Notes: a model not told the origin generated them from the letters alone. Shown: positions 1 through 9,105, counted from the first letter of the stretch. The stretch is DNA of 64,000 nt from [Leptolyngbya] sp. JSC-1 (GCA_000733415.1 KL662191.1:3912091-3976090); one strand, 5' to 3'. Numbers and translations are program-made.

Positions 1-1146
1 ACGAGCCGTGTAGCAGCAGAAGTGGTTGTCAATACGGGTCTGGTACTGATTACGGGAGAAATTACCTCCAAAGCCCAAGTTAACTTTGTTGACTTGGCTC
101 GCAAAAAGATCGCAGAGATTGGCTATACCGATGCCGTTAACGGCTTCGCTGCCAATAGCTGCTCTGTCTTAGTAGCACTCGATGAACAATCTCCCGATAT
201 TGCTCAAGGGGTGGATCAGGCACATGAGACTCGTGAACAGGCAAGTGATGAAGAGCTAGATGCAGTTGGTGCTGGTGACCAAGGCATTATGTTCGGCTTT
301 GCCTGCAACGAGACGCCTGAACTGATGCCGTTGCCAATCTCGCTGGCCCATCGCATTGCCCGAAAGTTAGCTGCAGTTCGCAAAACAGGGCAGCTTCCCT
401 ATCTGCGTCCTGATGGCAAAACCCAAGTCACTGTAGCTTACGAAGATGGCCGCCCGGTTGGAATCGATACCATTCTGGTTTCAACTCAGCACACGGCGAC
501 GATTGGAGACATCACCGATACTGCGGCTGTGCAAGCCAAAATCAAAGAAGACCTTTGGACCTACGTGGTTCAACCCTGCTTTGCTGATATTAATGTCAAG
601 CCCGATGCCAACACTCGCTTTTTGGTTAACCCAACTGGCAAGTTTGTGATTGGCGGTCCCCAGGGTGACTCTGGCTTGACGGGCCGTAAGATCATCGTCG
701 ATACCTATGGCGGCTACTCGCGTCATGGCGGCGGTGCGTTTTCTGGTAAGGATCCCACCAAAGTGGATCGCAGTGCTGCCTATGCCTGCCGCTATGTCGC
801 TAAGAATATTGTGGCAGCTGGACTAGCAGAAAAATGCGAGGTTCAGCTCAGCTATGCAATTGGGGTTGCCAAACCCGTTAGTATTCTGGTAGAAACCTTC
901 GGTACCGGAAAAATTGATGATGTACGTCTGCTGGAGCTAGTGAAGCAGCATTTTGAGCTGCGACCTGCTGGTATCATTAGAAACTTCAATCTCAGCAAGC
1001 TTCCTGCCGAACGGGGTGGGCGATTCTATCAGGATGTTGCGGCTTACGGCCATATGGGTCGAGAAGATTTGGATCTGCCTTGGGAGCAAACCGATAAAGC
1101 TAATCTGCTGAAACAAGCTGCTAGCGAGTTGCTGTCGGCAGTTTAA
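1..1146 (+). CDS. metK: S-adenosylmethionine synthetase, 5'-truncated by window edge
   Basis: Makes S-adenosylmethionine from methionine and ATP in the cytosol. The reading frame is open from base 1 and continues upstream of the window, so the visible 381 residues lack roughly the first 35-40 of a family usually about 420 long in cyanobacteria. The MetK signatures GAGDQGIMFG and GGPQGDSGLTGRK are present, followed by the glycine-rich GGGAFSGKDPTKVDRS block that holds catalytic and Mg/K-binding residues. It ends at a TAA followed by a hairpin with a T-run (1284-1324). There is no sign of damage. The GTG at 22 is internal and is not the start. Confidence 0.97.
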   Translation, partial: TSRVAAEVVVNTGLVLITGEITSKAQVNFVDLARKKIAEIGYTDAVNGFAANSCSVLVALDEQSPDIAQGVDQAHETREQASDEELDAVGAGDQGIMFGFACNETPELMPLPISLAHRIARKLAAVRKTGQLPYLRPDGKTQVTVAYEDGRPVGIDTILVSTQHTATIGDITDTAAVQAKIKEDLWTYVVQPCFADINVKPDANTRFLVNPTGKFVIGGPQGDSGLTGRKIIVDTYGGYSRHGGGAFSGKDPTKVDRSAAYACRYVAKNIVAAGLAEKCEVQLSYAIGVAKPVSILVETFGTGKIDDVRLLELVKQHFELRPAGIIRNFNLSKLPAERGGRFYQDVAAYGHMGREDLDLPWEQTDKANLLKQAASELLSAV

Positions 1147-1167
1147 TTAGCAGCGTGAGCATTGTCT

Positions 1168-1193
1168 ACTCAAGTAGCTGACTCAAGTAGCTA
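1168..1193. repeat. 13-bp tandem duplication
   Basis: ACTCAAGTAGCTG is followed at once by ACTCAAGTAGCTA, in the spacer after metK. It is one of many short perfect or near-perfect tandem duplications in intergenic DNA of this window. Confidence 0.9.
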
Positions 1194-1261
1194 AATAAGA
1201 TAGCTGCATCGAGCAAGCTCAGCAACTTAGTAACGAAGTCAACATAGTCTCAAGTTAAGAC

Positions 1262-1283
1262 AGTATCAAATAAGTATCAAATA
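1262..1283. repeat. 11-bp tandem duplication
   Basis: Two exact head-to-tail copies of AGTATCAAATA, ending one base before the metK terminator stem. Confidence 0.92.
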
Positions 1284-1324
1284 AGGGGCAGCTGAAGGTG
1301 AATCGCCAACAGTTGCCCTTTTTT
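1284..1324 (+). terminator. Rho-independent terminator after metK
   Basis: AGGGGCAGCTG (1284-1294) pairs with CAGTTGCCCT (1310-1319) with a small bulge, and is followed by six T (1319-1324). Position and orientation fit metK. On the other strand the same stem could also stop the convergent response-regulator transcript, but it lacks a strong T-run there. Confidence 0.75.
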
Positions 1325-1365
1325 AACCGAGTTTTTTATGAGCTTTGTTGAACATGTCTGGGAGA

Positions 1366-1734
1366 TCATTTGGTATGCAAAAGCTGCTTCACAGTCTTCA
1401 GCATTTCCCCAGGTTGAAACGGCTTTGTAATATAGGCATCAGCTCCCTGCTTCATACCCCAGTAACGATCAAACTCTTGGTCCTTGGTAGAACAAATCAA
1501 AATAGGAATATTTTGAGCAACCGGATCATTCTTAATCCAGCGGCATAATTCATAGCCGTTCATTTCCGGCATTACTAGGTCAGTGATAACGAGATCAGGG
1601 GCCTTGGTCTGAATTTTGGCTTTGGCTTCCAAGCCATTGGCTGCTTCAACTACGGTCAACCCTCCCTGCTTCAACAGCTCTGAGAGCATTTGTCGGACGG
1701 TTTGACTGTCATCGACCACCAAAACTGTACTCAT
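1366..1734 (-). CDS. PilH/PixH-like single-domain response regulator
   Basis: A stand-alone receiver domain of 122 residues with no output domain. The phospho-acceptor aspartate lies in LVITDLVMPEMNGYE (about residue 52), the N-terminal acidic pair in VLVVDDS, and the conserved lysine in ITKPFQ. The segment FDRYWGMKQGADAY is typical of PilH/PixH regulators that control type IV pilus motility and phototaxis in cyanobacteria. No pixG/pixI/pixJ or histidine kinase gene is adjacent, so the partner is unknown. The start is an ATG at 1734. The gene is convergent with metK. Family is certain; the motility role is inferred from similarity. Confidence 0.88.
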   Translation of the reverse strand: MSTVLVVDDSQTVRQMLSELLKQGGLTVVEAANGLEAKAKIQTKAPDLVITDLVMPEMNGYELCRWIKNDPVAQNIPILICSTKDQEFDRYWGMKQGADAYITKPFQPGEMLKTVKQLLHTK

Positions 1735-1920
1735 AGCGTTTTGCTCATCTCAGAAATTCTGAAACAGGGAAGCGGGAAATCAGCTTGGCAAGAGATCACA
1801 GACAGAAGTTGCAATAGCCGCAAAGCGGAGTACGGATAGGCTGTAATCTAGCTGCTTGATCTACTTTCTTTCCTTAGCAGTATTCCCAGAACTTAAGCTA
1901 TCTGCCGCAATTGGTAAGGA

Positions 1921-2844
1921 CTATTCAGTTTGGCCATTGGTATCACCAGTTTCTTCAGCTTTGGGAGCCTGTCTGAAGGCAGCAGGGGGATAATCAACCA
2001 ATCGATCGCGCAGCAGCGCATCAATGTTTTCTGTGATGTCGCGTGGGTTCATGAAGATTACTTTAGAGTTGTCGCTTTGCCCCAACTGCAGGTTGGCGTC
2101 AACGTAGCGCTGCATGACCAAATAGCGCAAAATATCTTGGGGGTCGGCTTGGGTTGGCATTGCATCAGCAATTCGCCTGACTGACTCAGCCATCGCTTCT
2201 GCCTGCTTAATCGCCGCTTGACGATCACCTTCTGCCTCAGCAATCGCCGCTTCCCGTTTACCTTCTGCCTCAGCAATCGCCGCTCGTTTTTTACTCAGGG
2301 CAGCCCGCTCACTCTCAAGTGACTTTTGTAAGTCCTCGTTTTTGATTTTGATGTCTTGAATTTCAACGCGAGTCACCTTAACTCCCCACGGCTCTGTTGC
2401 ATCATCCAGACTTTCCAACAAGGCTCTGTTGATTTCTTCACGAGAGGAATAGGTTCTTTGCAGATCCATTTCGCCAATTTTAGAACGCAAAGTTGTCCCC
2501 ACCAGGTTCTTTAACGCTGTGCTGACATCATCGATTTCGTAGTAAGCGGAGTACAGATCAATAATGCGCCAGAAAATTACCGTATCAATAGTCAGGGTTA
2601 CACTATCGTTGGTGATTACATCGCTCGGTTCAATGTCCAAGATCCGTTCTCGCGTGTTGGCTTCGATAACGACTTCATCAATGATAGGCAAAACACCAAA
2701 ATTCAAACCTGGCGTTAATTTGCGGTGATAGCGACCCAATCGTTCGACCAATGCTTCATTGCCTTGATTCACCCGTCTCACAGAGCCGACGGTTGCACCA
2801 ACGACGGTTAACACAACTGCAAAAACCCATACCAATGTATTCAT
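1921..2844 (-). CDS. SPFH/band 7 (stomatin-like, slipin/QmcA type) membrane protein
   Basis: A 307-residue membrane scaffold protein. An N-terminal hydrophobic anchor (about residues 3-20) is followed by the band-7 domain, which includes GNEALVERLGRYHRKLTPGL and DSVTLTIDTVIFWRI. A coiled coil with the near-repeat AIAEAEGKREAAIAEAEGD follows, and then a polar tail. It lies just downstream of an NfeD gene (57 bp apart, same strand). This stomatin-NfeD pairing is conserved in bacteria and archaea and is linked to membrane microdomains and membrane-protein quality control. The internal repeat is also visible as a DNA repeat near 2230-2285. The exact physiological role is unknown. Confidence 0.92.
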   Translation of the reverse strand: MNTLVWVFAVVLTVVGATVGSVRRVNQGNEALVERLGRYHRKLTPGLNFGVLPIIDEVVIEANTRERILDIEPSDVITNDSVTLTIDTVIFWRIIDLYSAYYEIDDVSTALKNLVGTTLRSKIGEMDLQRTYSSREEINRALLESLDDATEPWGVKVTRVEIQDIKIKNEDLQKSLESERAALSKKRAAIAEAEGKREAAIAEAEGDRQAAIKQAEAMAESVRRIADAMPTQADPQDILRYLVMQRYVDANLQLGQSDNSKVIFMNPRDITENIDALLRDRLVDYPPAAFRQAPKAEETGDTNGQTE

Positions 2845-2901
2845 TATCTTGTTTCCCTCTCCAGGCGGCGGCTATTTGAGTAGTTTCTAGAGCTTAGACA
2901 G

Positions 2902-3387
2902 TTAAGTCACTGTGTCGTAAGGTTCGTCCGTAAAATCAAGCGGTAAAACAATTAGCGTTAGCCCATGCCTACCCACTACCTGCACAGTCTGCCCACTGGC
3001 AATACTAACGTCTGATACTTGACAGCGAGCCTTCCAGAGCGCACCTTCGTAGGACACCCAGCCCACACCCCCTTTGGGGATCATTTCGGAGACAACGGCT
3101 TCTGTATCGGGCAGTTCCTCTTTTGTGGGCAAAGGCACCATTCCCCGCAACACGATAGTTAAAGCAATTGAGAGAATACCCCAAAGCACAATTTGTAGAG
3201 CTACTGAAGAAACCGAAAGGGCCGCAATCGCCGTAATGATTGCCGCAATCCCCAACGATGCCACCGTTGGCTCTCCAACCACTACCCCGAGCAAGATAAA
3301 AATAAAACCAAGAATAATCCAGAGATTGAAACTGGGCGGACTGGGAACATTAACAGCAACTTGTAGCAAATTCACGGCAGATCCCAC
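2902..3387 (-). CDS. NfeD-like membrane protein
   Basis: A 161-residue protein with a hydrophobic half (about residues 22-85, three to four membrane segments) and a C-terminal OB-fold-like domain of the NfeD family, with VSYEGALWKARC and VQVVGRHGLTLIV. It is the short form without the N-terminal ClpP-like protease. The start is GTG at 3387; no better start is seen. It precedes the stomatin-like gene and probably shares its transcript. The two products are expected to interact at the membrane. Confidence 0.88.
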   Translation of the reverse strand: MGSAVNLLQVAVNVPSPPSFNLWIILGFIFILLGVVVGEPTVASLGIAAIITAIAALSVSSVALQIVLWGILSIALTIVLRGMVPLPTKEELPDTEAVVSEMIPKGGVGWVSYEGALWKARCQVSDVSIASGQTVQVVGRHGLTLIVLPLDFTDEPYDTVT

Positions 3388-3553
3388 CCTTAGATAAGCT
3401 ATTAAATGTTAAGTTAAATGACGTTAAATAGACGGAGAAACCGATGTTGGGTTCTGTTTCAAATTTAGCGAAAGAAAGCAAAAATATGCCTCCTTGATGT
3501 GAGGCTGGTAGACAAAAATCTTCTCTTTGAAATATGGCTACAGCAATTTTTTT

Positions 3554-5563
3554 CTAGTGATCAACTGAATCTCTTACTGCTGCCTTACGCCGCCATCTGA
3601 AGAATTGATTTGCGGCTAGTGGGACTCCACCCGGTAGGATAAACATGACCAGCGGCAACCCACCCAGCAAACAATTGAGCTTGTTGTAGCAAACGCCCTG
3701 CTGGGACTCGGCTTTGCCTTTGGCGAGAGTACTAGAAATGAGCTGCTCCATCGGTAGAGCCGCCATTTTCAAACGTTGGGAAAAGTTGGGCGGCAGTTGG
3801 GAATTTAGCCTCAGCTTCAGCTCTGTTGACGAAAAGGATTGAGCATAAGCAGCCGTTAGAAAAGGAGCATAGCGATTAGCTTCGGGGGTTAGCTGCTGCA
3901 CGAATGCCAAGCTGACTCCTCGTAAAAGTTGTCTGAGCGCTTCTGTTTCCTGTTCTGGACGTTCTCGAATAAAAAGACTCTGGGTAAAGACATGGTTGAG
4001 GTTGGCTGGATCACCAACGCTCAGATGAGTTCCACCAATCGCTGTTAGCAAAAACTTGGAACCTTTGAGCTGAGTGAACGGCAAAAATTGCTGACTGACA
4101 GCGGGCGTAATGGTGTCATCAGTGCCTGCCAGCATCAGGGTCGGCACAGTGACCTGAGCCAAACTCTTGGGATCAAATAAGCGACCAATCGCTGGATTGA
4201 GCACAATTGTTTGTACAACCCGCGGATCCCGCAAGCTTTCCTGCGCATCGGCCTGCGCATCAGTCAGATCGGCAGCGCTACATTGCAGCAAATCTGCTGG
4301 GGAAAACACAACCGGATTGGGATCATTACAGAACTGCTGCAAATGCTCCAGACTGAGCTTGGCTCCTGCCAGCGCCAGGGCCGTGTACCCACCTAGGGAA
4401 TGGCCAATTACCGTCACCTCTTCTGTATTAAATTTACCGTGCAGCGTACTAGAGAATTGGTTCAAACGGTTGAGGCGATCGAGGACAAAACTTACATCCT
4501 GCGGGCGATCAAGAAATTCTGTGGCCGGAAGCAGGTTATTTTTTAATGTCGTGCGCGACTGACTAAACGAATTTCCCGTTAGCCAAGCCACGTTGCTACC
4601 TGGATGCTCCAACGCCACGACCGTCAGCCCATGCGAGGCCAAATGGTAAGCCAGATACCCCAAAAAGCGACGATCGGCTCCAAAGCCGTGAGAAATCACA
4701 ACGAGTGGACCGTGAGTCCGGCGCGTCCAGTACAGATCAACTGGAATCGTTCGTTCACGCTGATAGTCTCTCAGCACCATCGTTTGTTTCCAAACCCAAT
4801 AGGATCCGGCCTTGGTCGGATCGATGGAGCTGCGGATGGGTTGGCTCTTAACAGTTAGTTCCCGTTCCAGCACCGAACTCAGCGCCTGACTCTGCCAATA
4901 GGGCAAGTTGAGCTGGGAGGCTAACGCAATGGCTGAAGTAGCGTCGATGGTGACGGTTTGCTTTGGAAAGGCTCGCAACAGCCCTAAAAGGCTAATTCCA
5001 CCTGGCTGTTTGGCTGCCTGCATCAGCGCTACCTGCAATTGGGTTGGGCTAGCGTCAGGGATCGCCACTTGCAGTGTATTAAGAAAACGCTCACCGGCAG
5101 AAGAGTGCAGCAAATCTTCCACTAGCTTGTCGCCGATACTAGGGTCAAGGTGGAGCCGACTCCGCAACGTATATCGCACATCAGTGTTCAGCAGCGGTGC
5201 ATAGAGCTGCAAGCCAGGAGGGATTTCTCCTGTATCGGCAAAACGCTCTAGATCGGAAATAGCGACAGATTGTTTGAACGGCCCTAAACGCACAGCTACG
5301 CGCTCCGCAGCCAACCCTGGTGTCGCCATTCCCCCTAATATCAGCGGCAGCATCCACAGCGTTCCTAAAGCCACCTTTTTAGGAGAGCTAGACCAAGATA
5401 CTTTTTCAGGTAGGCTGCTGAACCAGGAACGAGCAATAGCAGACCACTCACTCATCCGCTGATTTGTCCATTTGCTCGTCGATTGACTAGAGGACAACGA
5501 GGATTGACGCATGGTCTGATGGGGTCGTCTAAGCTGAAACCAAGGAACAATATTCACTGGCAT
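3554..5563 (-). CDS. DUF1400 alpha/beta hydrolase (exported)
   Basis: A 669-residue protein. After a long polar N-terminus comes a hydrophobic stretch ending ATPGLAAE (about residues 65-85), probably an export signal. A DUF1400 region follows (AERVAVRLGPFKQSV onward), then an alpha/beta hydrolase domain. The hydrolase has the oxyanion loop SHGFGADRRF, the nucleophile elbow GHSLGGYTAL, an aspartate in LMLAGTDDTITP and a late histidine in GGTHLSVGD. It is a cyanobacterial family, often called dienelactone hydrolase-like; the substrate is unknown. The start is uncertain: a 10-bp duplication covers the assigned ATG, and internal ATGs nearer the signal sequence are possible. Confidence 0.82.
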   Translation of the reverse strand: MPVNIVPWFQLRRPHQTMRQSSLSSSQSTSKWTNQRMSEWSAIARSWFSSLPEKVSWSSSPKKVALGTLWMLPLILGGMATPGLAAERVAVRLGPFKQSVAISDLERFADTGEIPPGLQLYAPLLNTDVRYTLRSRLHLDPSIGDKLVEDLLHSSAGERFLNTLQVAIPDASPTQLQVALMQAAKQPGGISLLGLLRAFPKQTVTIDATSAIALASQLNLPYWQSQALSSVLERELTVKSQPIRSSIDPTKAGSYWVWKQTMVLRDYQRERTIPVDLYWTRRTHGPLVVISHGFGADRRFLGYLAYHLASHGLTVVALEHPGSNVAWLTGNSFSQSRTTLKNNLLPATEFLDRPQDVSFVLDRLNRLNQFSSTLHGKFNTEEVTVIGHSLGGYTALALAGAKLSLEHLQQFCNDPNPVVFSPADLLQCSAADLTDAQADAQESLRDPRVVQTIVLNPAIGRLFDPKSLAQVTVPTLMLAGTDDTITPAVSQQFLPFTQLKGSKFLLTAIGGTHLSVGDPANLNHVFTQSLFIRERPEQETEALRQLLRGVSLAFVQQLTPEANRYAPFLTAAYAQSFSSTELKLRLNSQLPPNFSQRLKMAALPMEQLISSTLAKGKAESQQGVCYNKLNCLLGGLPLVMFILPGGVPLAANQFFRWRRKAAVRDSVDH

Positions 5564-5580
5564 TTACTGGCATTTACTGG
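5561..5580. repeat. 10-bp tandem duplication over a start codon
   Basis: Two exact copies of CATTTACTGG, preceded by a related TATTCACTGG. On the minus strand this yields two ATG codons ten bases apart in different frames, at the 5' end of the DUF1400 hydrolase gene. Confidence 0.9.
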
Positions 5581-5634
5581 CAATCGATTCAGGAATCTGC
5601 TAACCGAGATGGTTGCTAGAAAGACAAGCGCCTT

Positions 5635-6672
5635 TCAGACTTGATCTCGTGGTGGAGAAAGCTGTGCTGCCATAGGGGCTAGAGGTTCCGGCCAAGAAAA
5701 CCAGACAATTTCTCGCGCTGCATCTGGTAAACGCGCCTGACGCTGTCCCTGAGCACGAGCCTGCTGACAAAGTAAATTGAGCGGTGTTTCTACCATCGCA
5801 TCAATCCAACCCAAAAGGCCAGTCCCACTGTGATTAACTTTTATAACTGTAACTGGCATTTCTTTTAGTAGCCAACGACTCCATCGGTAGATCCAATCTC
5901 GCCAAGTCAGTTCTTTCATCAAGCTAACTCCATGAAGCTGATGCAGATAGCGATTCGAGCACCCATAACGTCTCCACTGACTGCGTAATTCCGCCAATGT
6001 CGCCCGATGCCGATGCCGCACAATTGCCTGCTCTGCAAACTGAATTCGCCAGCGGCCCTGTTGAAGGATCCGCCAGCAGAGATCAGCATCTCCACCCGTA
6101 GTCAGATGAGGGCGAAACAGGCCAACTTGTTCCAGCGTTGAGCGCCGCACCGCTAGATTGGCGGTCTGACCATAGGGCAGAAATGGATGCGCTAGGGTAT
6201 GGGTCTGGGATAGGGTAGCCTGACGATCCGCATAGCGTTCTAGCAACGTCTGCCCCGGTAAGGCGACAACCTCTCCAGCTACAATGCCAACCGAAGGTTC
6301 GCTGAAGGGTTGGAGCAGATGCATGAGCCAGTCGGATTGGGGTCGGCAATCGGCATCGGTGAAGACAAAAATTTCTCCTCTAGCGGCTCTTAAGCCAGTG
6401 TTGCGGGCGGCGTAAGCGCTCTGAATCTCGGTTTCGCGCAAATAGCAAAAGTTGGATAGGGCTGAATCAGAGATGAAACGTTGCACAATCTCAGCAGTGC
6501 GATCCGTGCTGTTATTGTCTACCAGCAAATACTCAACCCGTTCATTGGGATAGGTTTGCTGCCGCAGACAAGTTAGCAGATCGGGCAGATCGGCTGCGCC
6601 ATCATAGATAGGAATAATCACGGACACCAGCGGCAGGGCATCAGCAGAGGAGCAGATGGAATTAAAAATCAT
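5635..6672 (-). CDS. Family 2 glycosyltransferase
   Basis: A 345-residue GT-A fold sugar transferase. The N-terminal VSVIIPIYDGAADLP binds the nucleotide sugar. LLVDNNSTDRTAEI and the acidic metal-binding motif FTDADCRPQSDW follow, then the acceptor-side GGDADLCWRI. The C-terminal third is basic and carries no obvious membrane span. It is a typical polysaccharide or lipid glycosyltransferase; donor and acceptor cannot be told from sequence. The neighbour (DUF1400 hydrolase) gives no pathway context. Start is ATG at 6672. Confidence 0.9.
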   Translation of the reverse strand: MIFNSICSSADALPLVSVIIPIYDGAADLPDLLTCLRQQTYPNERVEYLLVDNNSTDRTAEIVQRFISDSALSNFCYLRETEIQSAYAARNTGLRAARGEIFVFTDADCRPQSDWLMHLLQPFSEPSVGIVAGEVVALPGQTLLERYADRQATLSQTHTLAHPFLPYGQTANLAVRRSTLEQVGLFRPHLTTGGDADLCWRILQQGRWRIQFAEQAIVRHRHRATLAELRSQWRRYGCSNRYLHQLHGVSLMKELTWRDWIYRWSRWLLKEMPVTVIKVNHSGTGLLGWIDAMVETPLNLLCQQARAQGQRQARLPDAAREIVWFSWPEPLAPMAAQLSPPRDQV

Positions 6673-6790
6673 AGTTTTAGGGGTTGATCAAGGAATGATC
6701 AATCGATCTGCCTTCAGTTTGCCCAGCGCACCTAAGTCGGCATCATGATAGAACAGCATAGAGCTTGGCTTAGAGAGCCGAAGAGAAGTG

Positions 6791-7282
6791 ATGAGGCAGG
6801 CTATTGTAGGCGTCATGGGTCCGGGCGAACAGGCTACGGCTACCGATTGGCAGCTAGCCTACGATCTGGGGCAACGAATTGCTCGGCAGGGTTGGATTCT
6901 GCTCACAGGCGGTAGAAGCGTTGGAGTGATGGATGCAGCCAGTCGCGGTGCAAAACAAGCGCAGGGGTTAACGATTGGCATTTTGCCCGACTCCAAAACC
7001 ACCGATGTGTCAGCAGCCGTTGATATTGTGATTCCAACCGGTATGGGCAATGCTCGCAATGTGATCAACATCCTCAGCAGTCATGTGGTGATTGCCTGCG
7101 GTATGGGCAGTGGCACCGCCTCTGAAGTAGCTTTGGCGCTCAAGGCTCAAAAACCGGTGATTTTGCTTAACGTCAGTGCGACCTGTGCGGCATTTTTTCA
7201 AGAACTGTCTGTCTATGCTGTAGTGGCTCAAAATCCAGAGGCCGCGATTGAGCTAGCCCGACAAGCACTGAAGAATATCTGA
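6791..7282 (+). CDS. TIGR00725 / SLOG-family (LOG-like Rossmann) protein
   Basis: 163 residues with a Rossmann-like nucleotide-binding fold related to LOG/lysine-decarboxylase-like proteins. It has an N-terminal VGVMGPGE loop, GWILLTGGRSVGVMDAA, and a GMGSGTASEV phosphate-binding loop in place of the classical LOG PGGxGTxxE. Members are thought to bind nucleotides or nucleotide-derived ligands; the reaction is unknown. Start taken as ATG 6791; a GTG directly before it (6788) would add one residue. Confidence 0.82.
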   Translation: MRQAIVGVMGPGEQATATDWQLAYDLGQRIARQGWILLTGGRSVGVMDAASRGAKQAQGLTIGILPDSKTTDVSAAVDIVIPTGMGNARNVINILSSHVVIACGMGSGTASEVALALKAQKPVILLNVSATCAAFFQELSVYAVVAQNPEAAIELARQALKNI

Positions 7283-7558
7283 AGGAGCTTTGTTAAGCTA
7301 TGGTGTGCAGCAGTCAAATTTTGTTTGTGTAGACGCCAAAAGCTAGCAAGAGTAAACTAAAGCTCGTATGCGAATTCAACCAACCATACTGTAGGCTGCA
7401 AATTTTGTAGGCTACATCTCACAATTCTGGCATCCTCTTGTACCGTTCTACCTGATTTGGTTACCTGTTTTCAGCAGCCAACCTGCCATTACCTAATATT
7501 AACCAGCTTCAGTTAAATGGTTAGGTTTCTCTGGTCAACCTATTCCTTCCTAAAATCT

Positions 7559-7849
7559 GTGGCAGACAAAGAAGATCAAAAGGACCAATTTTTCTACCCA
7601 CGCGCCCGCTACTACGGCGACTTCAAGCCAGAAAATTTAGCTTTTAACGCTAATCTACAAGAATTTGCTCAGCGAGTAGCCTATATTTGCGGTTTAGAAA
7701 CGGGCGGCAAACTTGCACCGGAGGAAGCCTATGAAGAGATTCGTCGCCTATGGAAGCAGCTAAAGCGCTCAAAAAGTGAATTGCTAGATACCCCCAAACC
7801 GCCTCCGCCCGAATTACCGAATGACGAAGACCTGCCTCCCGGAGGGTGA
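7559..7849 (+). CDS. Small conserved cyanobacterial protein (DUF7219-like)
   Basis: 96 residues from a GTG at 7559 (MADKEDQ...). The core RARYYGDFKPENLAFNANLQ and EFAQRVAYICGLETGGK is widely conserved in cyanobacteria, followed by a charged helix (YEEIRRLWKQLKRSK) and a proline-rich tail. An upstream ATG at 7517 would add 14 residues that do not look conserved; neither start has a clear ribosome-binding site. No transmembrane segment or known catalytic motif. Function unknown. The DUF number is from memory. Confidence 0.72.
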   Translation: MADKEDQKDQFFYPRARYYGDFKPENLAFNANLQEFAQRVAYICGLETGGKLAPEEAYEEIRRLWKQLKRSKSELLDTPKPPPPELPNDEDLPPGG

Positions 7850-7858
7850 AGGGGCTGT

Positions 7859-7894
7859 TTTTATTTAGCTTAGGAGTTTTATTTAGCTTAGGAG
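7859..7894. repeat. 18-bp perfect tandem duplication
   Basis: Two exact copies of TTTTATTTAGCTTAGGAG fill the gap between two convergent genes. The second copy contains the TAA stop (7888-7890) of the minus-strand phosphoesterase, so the duplication leaves that protein unchanged. Confidence 0.95.
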
Positions 7895-8640
7895 TGGAGA
7901 AGCTGGTGGCGCTTGAGCACTCTAGCTGGATTAACTTGAACCGTCGCCTCTGGCAAAGGCAGCACCCGCGCTTTGCGCTGAAACACATTCACCTGGTAAA
8001 CCTGCTGATGCGTCATATCAACGCCCGTCAGCCAACCGCTTTTGGGATGATAGGCACCTGTGTCGATATCCAACCAACCCTGGCCCTGAGCCAGTGTTCC
8101 AGGTGCAACGCCCGGTAGAGTAAAGGTGATGGTATGGCCCGTGATGATTAGCTTATCTGGGAAATAGGGTTTGGCAGTGCTGTGAAACTCTTCCCGAATC
8201 CAGCAGTATTCGTGGGCCGTTTGCTCATGGATAGGTAGATCAGGATGTAACCCAGCATGGACCAGCCAGATATCGCCTAAATCAACATGAGTCGGTAGGG
8301 TGCGCAACCAATCTAGGTTTTCTAACAACGTTTCTGGTTTGCTGTAACTGGCAACCGTGGACTGACCACCGCTTTGCAGCCATGCTTGCAGAGCTAAGTG
8401 AGAGACCTTAGTTCCTGGGAAAGCTTCTAATAAAAGCTGTTCATGGTTGCCAAGCACGCAGACAAAGTCATTTTCTCTGACAAACTGAACCACTTGAGCA
8501 CTCTTAGGACCGCGATCAATTAAATCGCCAACGAAATAGAGTTGATCCTCTGCTCTAGGGTCAATCGCCTCTAACAGCCTCATCAAACCGTCGTAATGAC
8601 CGTGCACATCACCAATGAAAATGCGACGACCGCTAGACAC
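7888..8640 (-). CDS. PPP-family metallophosphoesterase (serine/threonine phosphatase or ApaH-like)
   Basis: 250 residues with the three metal-binding signatures of the calcineurin/PPP family near the N-terminus: GDVHGHYDGL, GDLIDRGPKS and LGNHEQLLLE. Histidines in VHAGLHPD and ITGHT complete the site. Such enzymes dephosphorylate proteins or cleave dinucleoside polyphosphates; the sequence alone does not decide. Start is GTG at 8640 with the family-typical N-terminus MSSGRRIFIGDVHGH. It is convergent with the small gene ending at 7849. Confidence 0.9.
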   Translation of the reverse strand: MSSGRRIFIGDVHGHYDGLMRLLEAIDPRAEDQLYFVGDLIDRGPKSAQVVQFVRENDFVCVLGNHEQLLLEAFPGTKVSHLALQAWLQSGGQSTVASYSKPETLLENLDWLRTLPTHVDLGDIWLVHAGLHPDLPIHEQTAHEYCWIREEFHSTAKPYFPDKLIITGHTITFTLPGVAPGTLAQGQGWLDIDTGAYHPKSGWLTGVDMTHQQVYQVNVFQRKARVLPLPEATVQVNPARVLKRHQLLHS

Positions 8641-8875
8641 GCTAATTCAATCCTTTGCTAAAACAAACAGTAATCAATGGCTGAAAAGATACCCCTGGTT
8701 GGGTTGTGGCGCTTGTTTACAGGTCAGGCGCTCAATATAAGCCTAAAACCCATTCAAATTTCGAGGGTCGATGCATCCAGGACTGGGTTTCGCAGCATAA
8801 GCGACGATTTTCTAGCTAAATCTAATAGTGCCCTCGAACACTTCAGAATTCATCAACTATCTTTAGGATAGTTTG

Positions 8876-9050
8876 AGTAAGCTACGATACGCTATCTTCA
8901 TTCAGCGCTTCATTCAGGCTCAGTGCACTAGTGGGTAACTAAGGCTGAACGATCGGACGGAAGCACGCGCTACAGGCTCAGAAGGAGCAAGTCAGCGGAA
9001 GGCAACTAGCAGCACATAGGATAGAACCGCCAATTATTCCCTGCTCGTTC
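8876..9050 (-). ncRNA. Possible structured RNA (6S RNA is one candidate)
   Basis: Read on the minus strand, GTGC-TG-CTAGT (near 9010) can pair with ACTAG-T-GCAC (near 8925). Inside it, CCGCTGAC can pair with GTTCAGC, and outside it CTATC can pair with GATAG. This gives an irregular rod with a large asymmetric internal loop, about 170 nt in all, which resembles the general shape of 6S RNA. No 6S consensus could be verified, and ends and promoter are not determined. Confidence 0.28.
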
Positions 9051-9066
9051 TCTACAATCTCTACAA
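9049..9066. repeat. 9-bp tandem duplication
   Basis: Two exact copies of TCTCTACAA in the spacer upstream of the possible structured RNA. Confidence 0.85.
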
Positions 9067-9105
9067 TTCGATGCTTGCTCTAATGCAGATATTCATCGGC
9101 TTGAC

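Larger units (their letters stand above)
8641..9105. other. 465-bp spacer without a convincing protein gene
   Basis: A 64-codon plus-strand frame (8677-8871) has no family resemblance and was not accepted. The part from about 8876 to 9050 has self-complementary segments on the minus strand and is listed separately as a possible structured RNA. A 9-bp tandem duplication lies at 9049-9066. Confidence 0.6.

Noticed and set aside
8677..8871. 64-codon plus-strand open frame
   Set aside because: No family resemblance, no ribosome-binding site, and it lies next to a possible structured RNA on the other strand.
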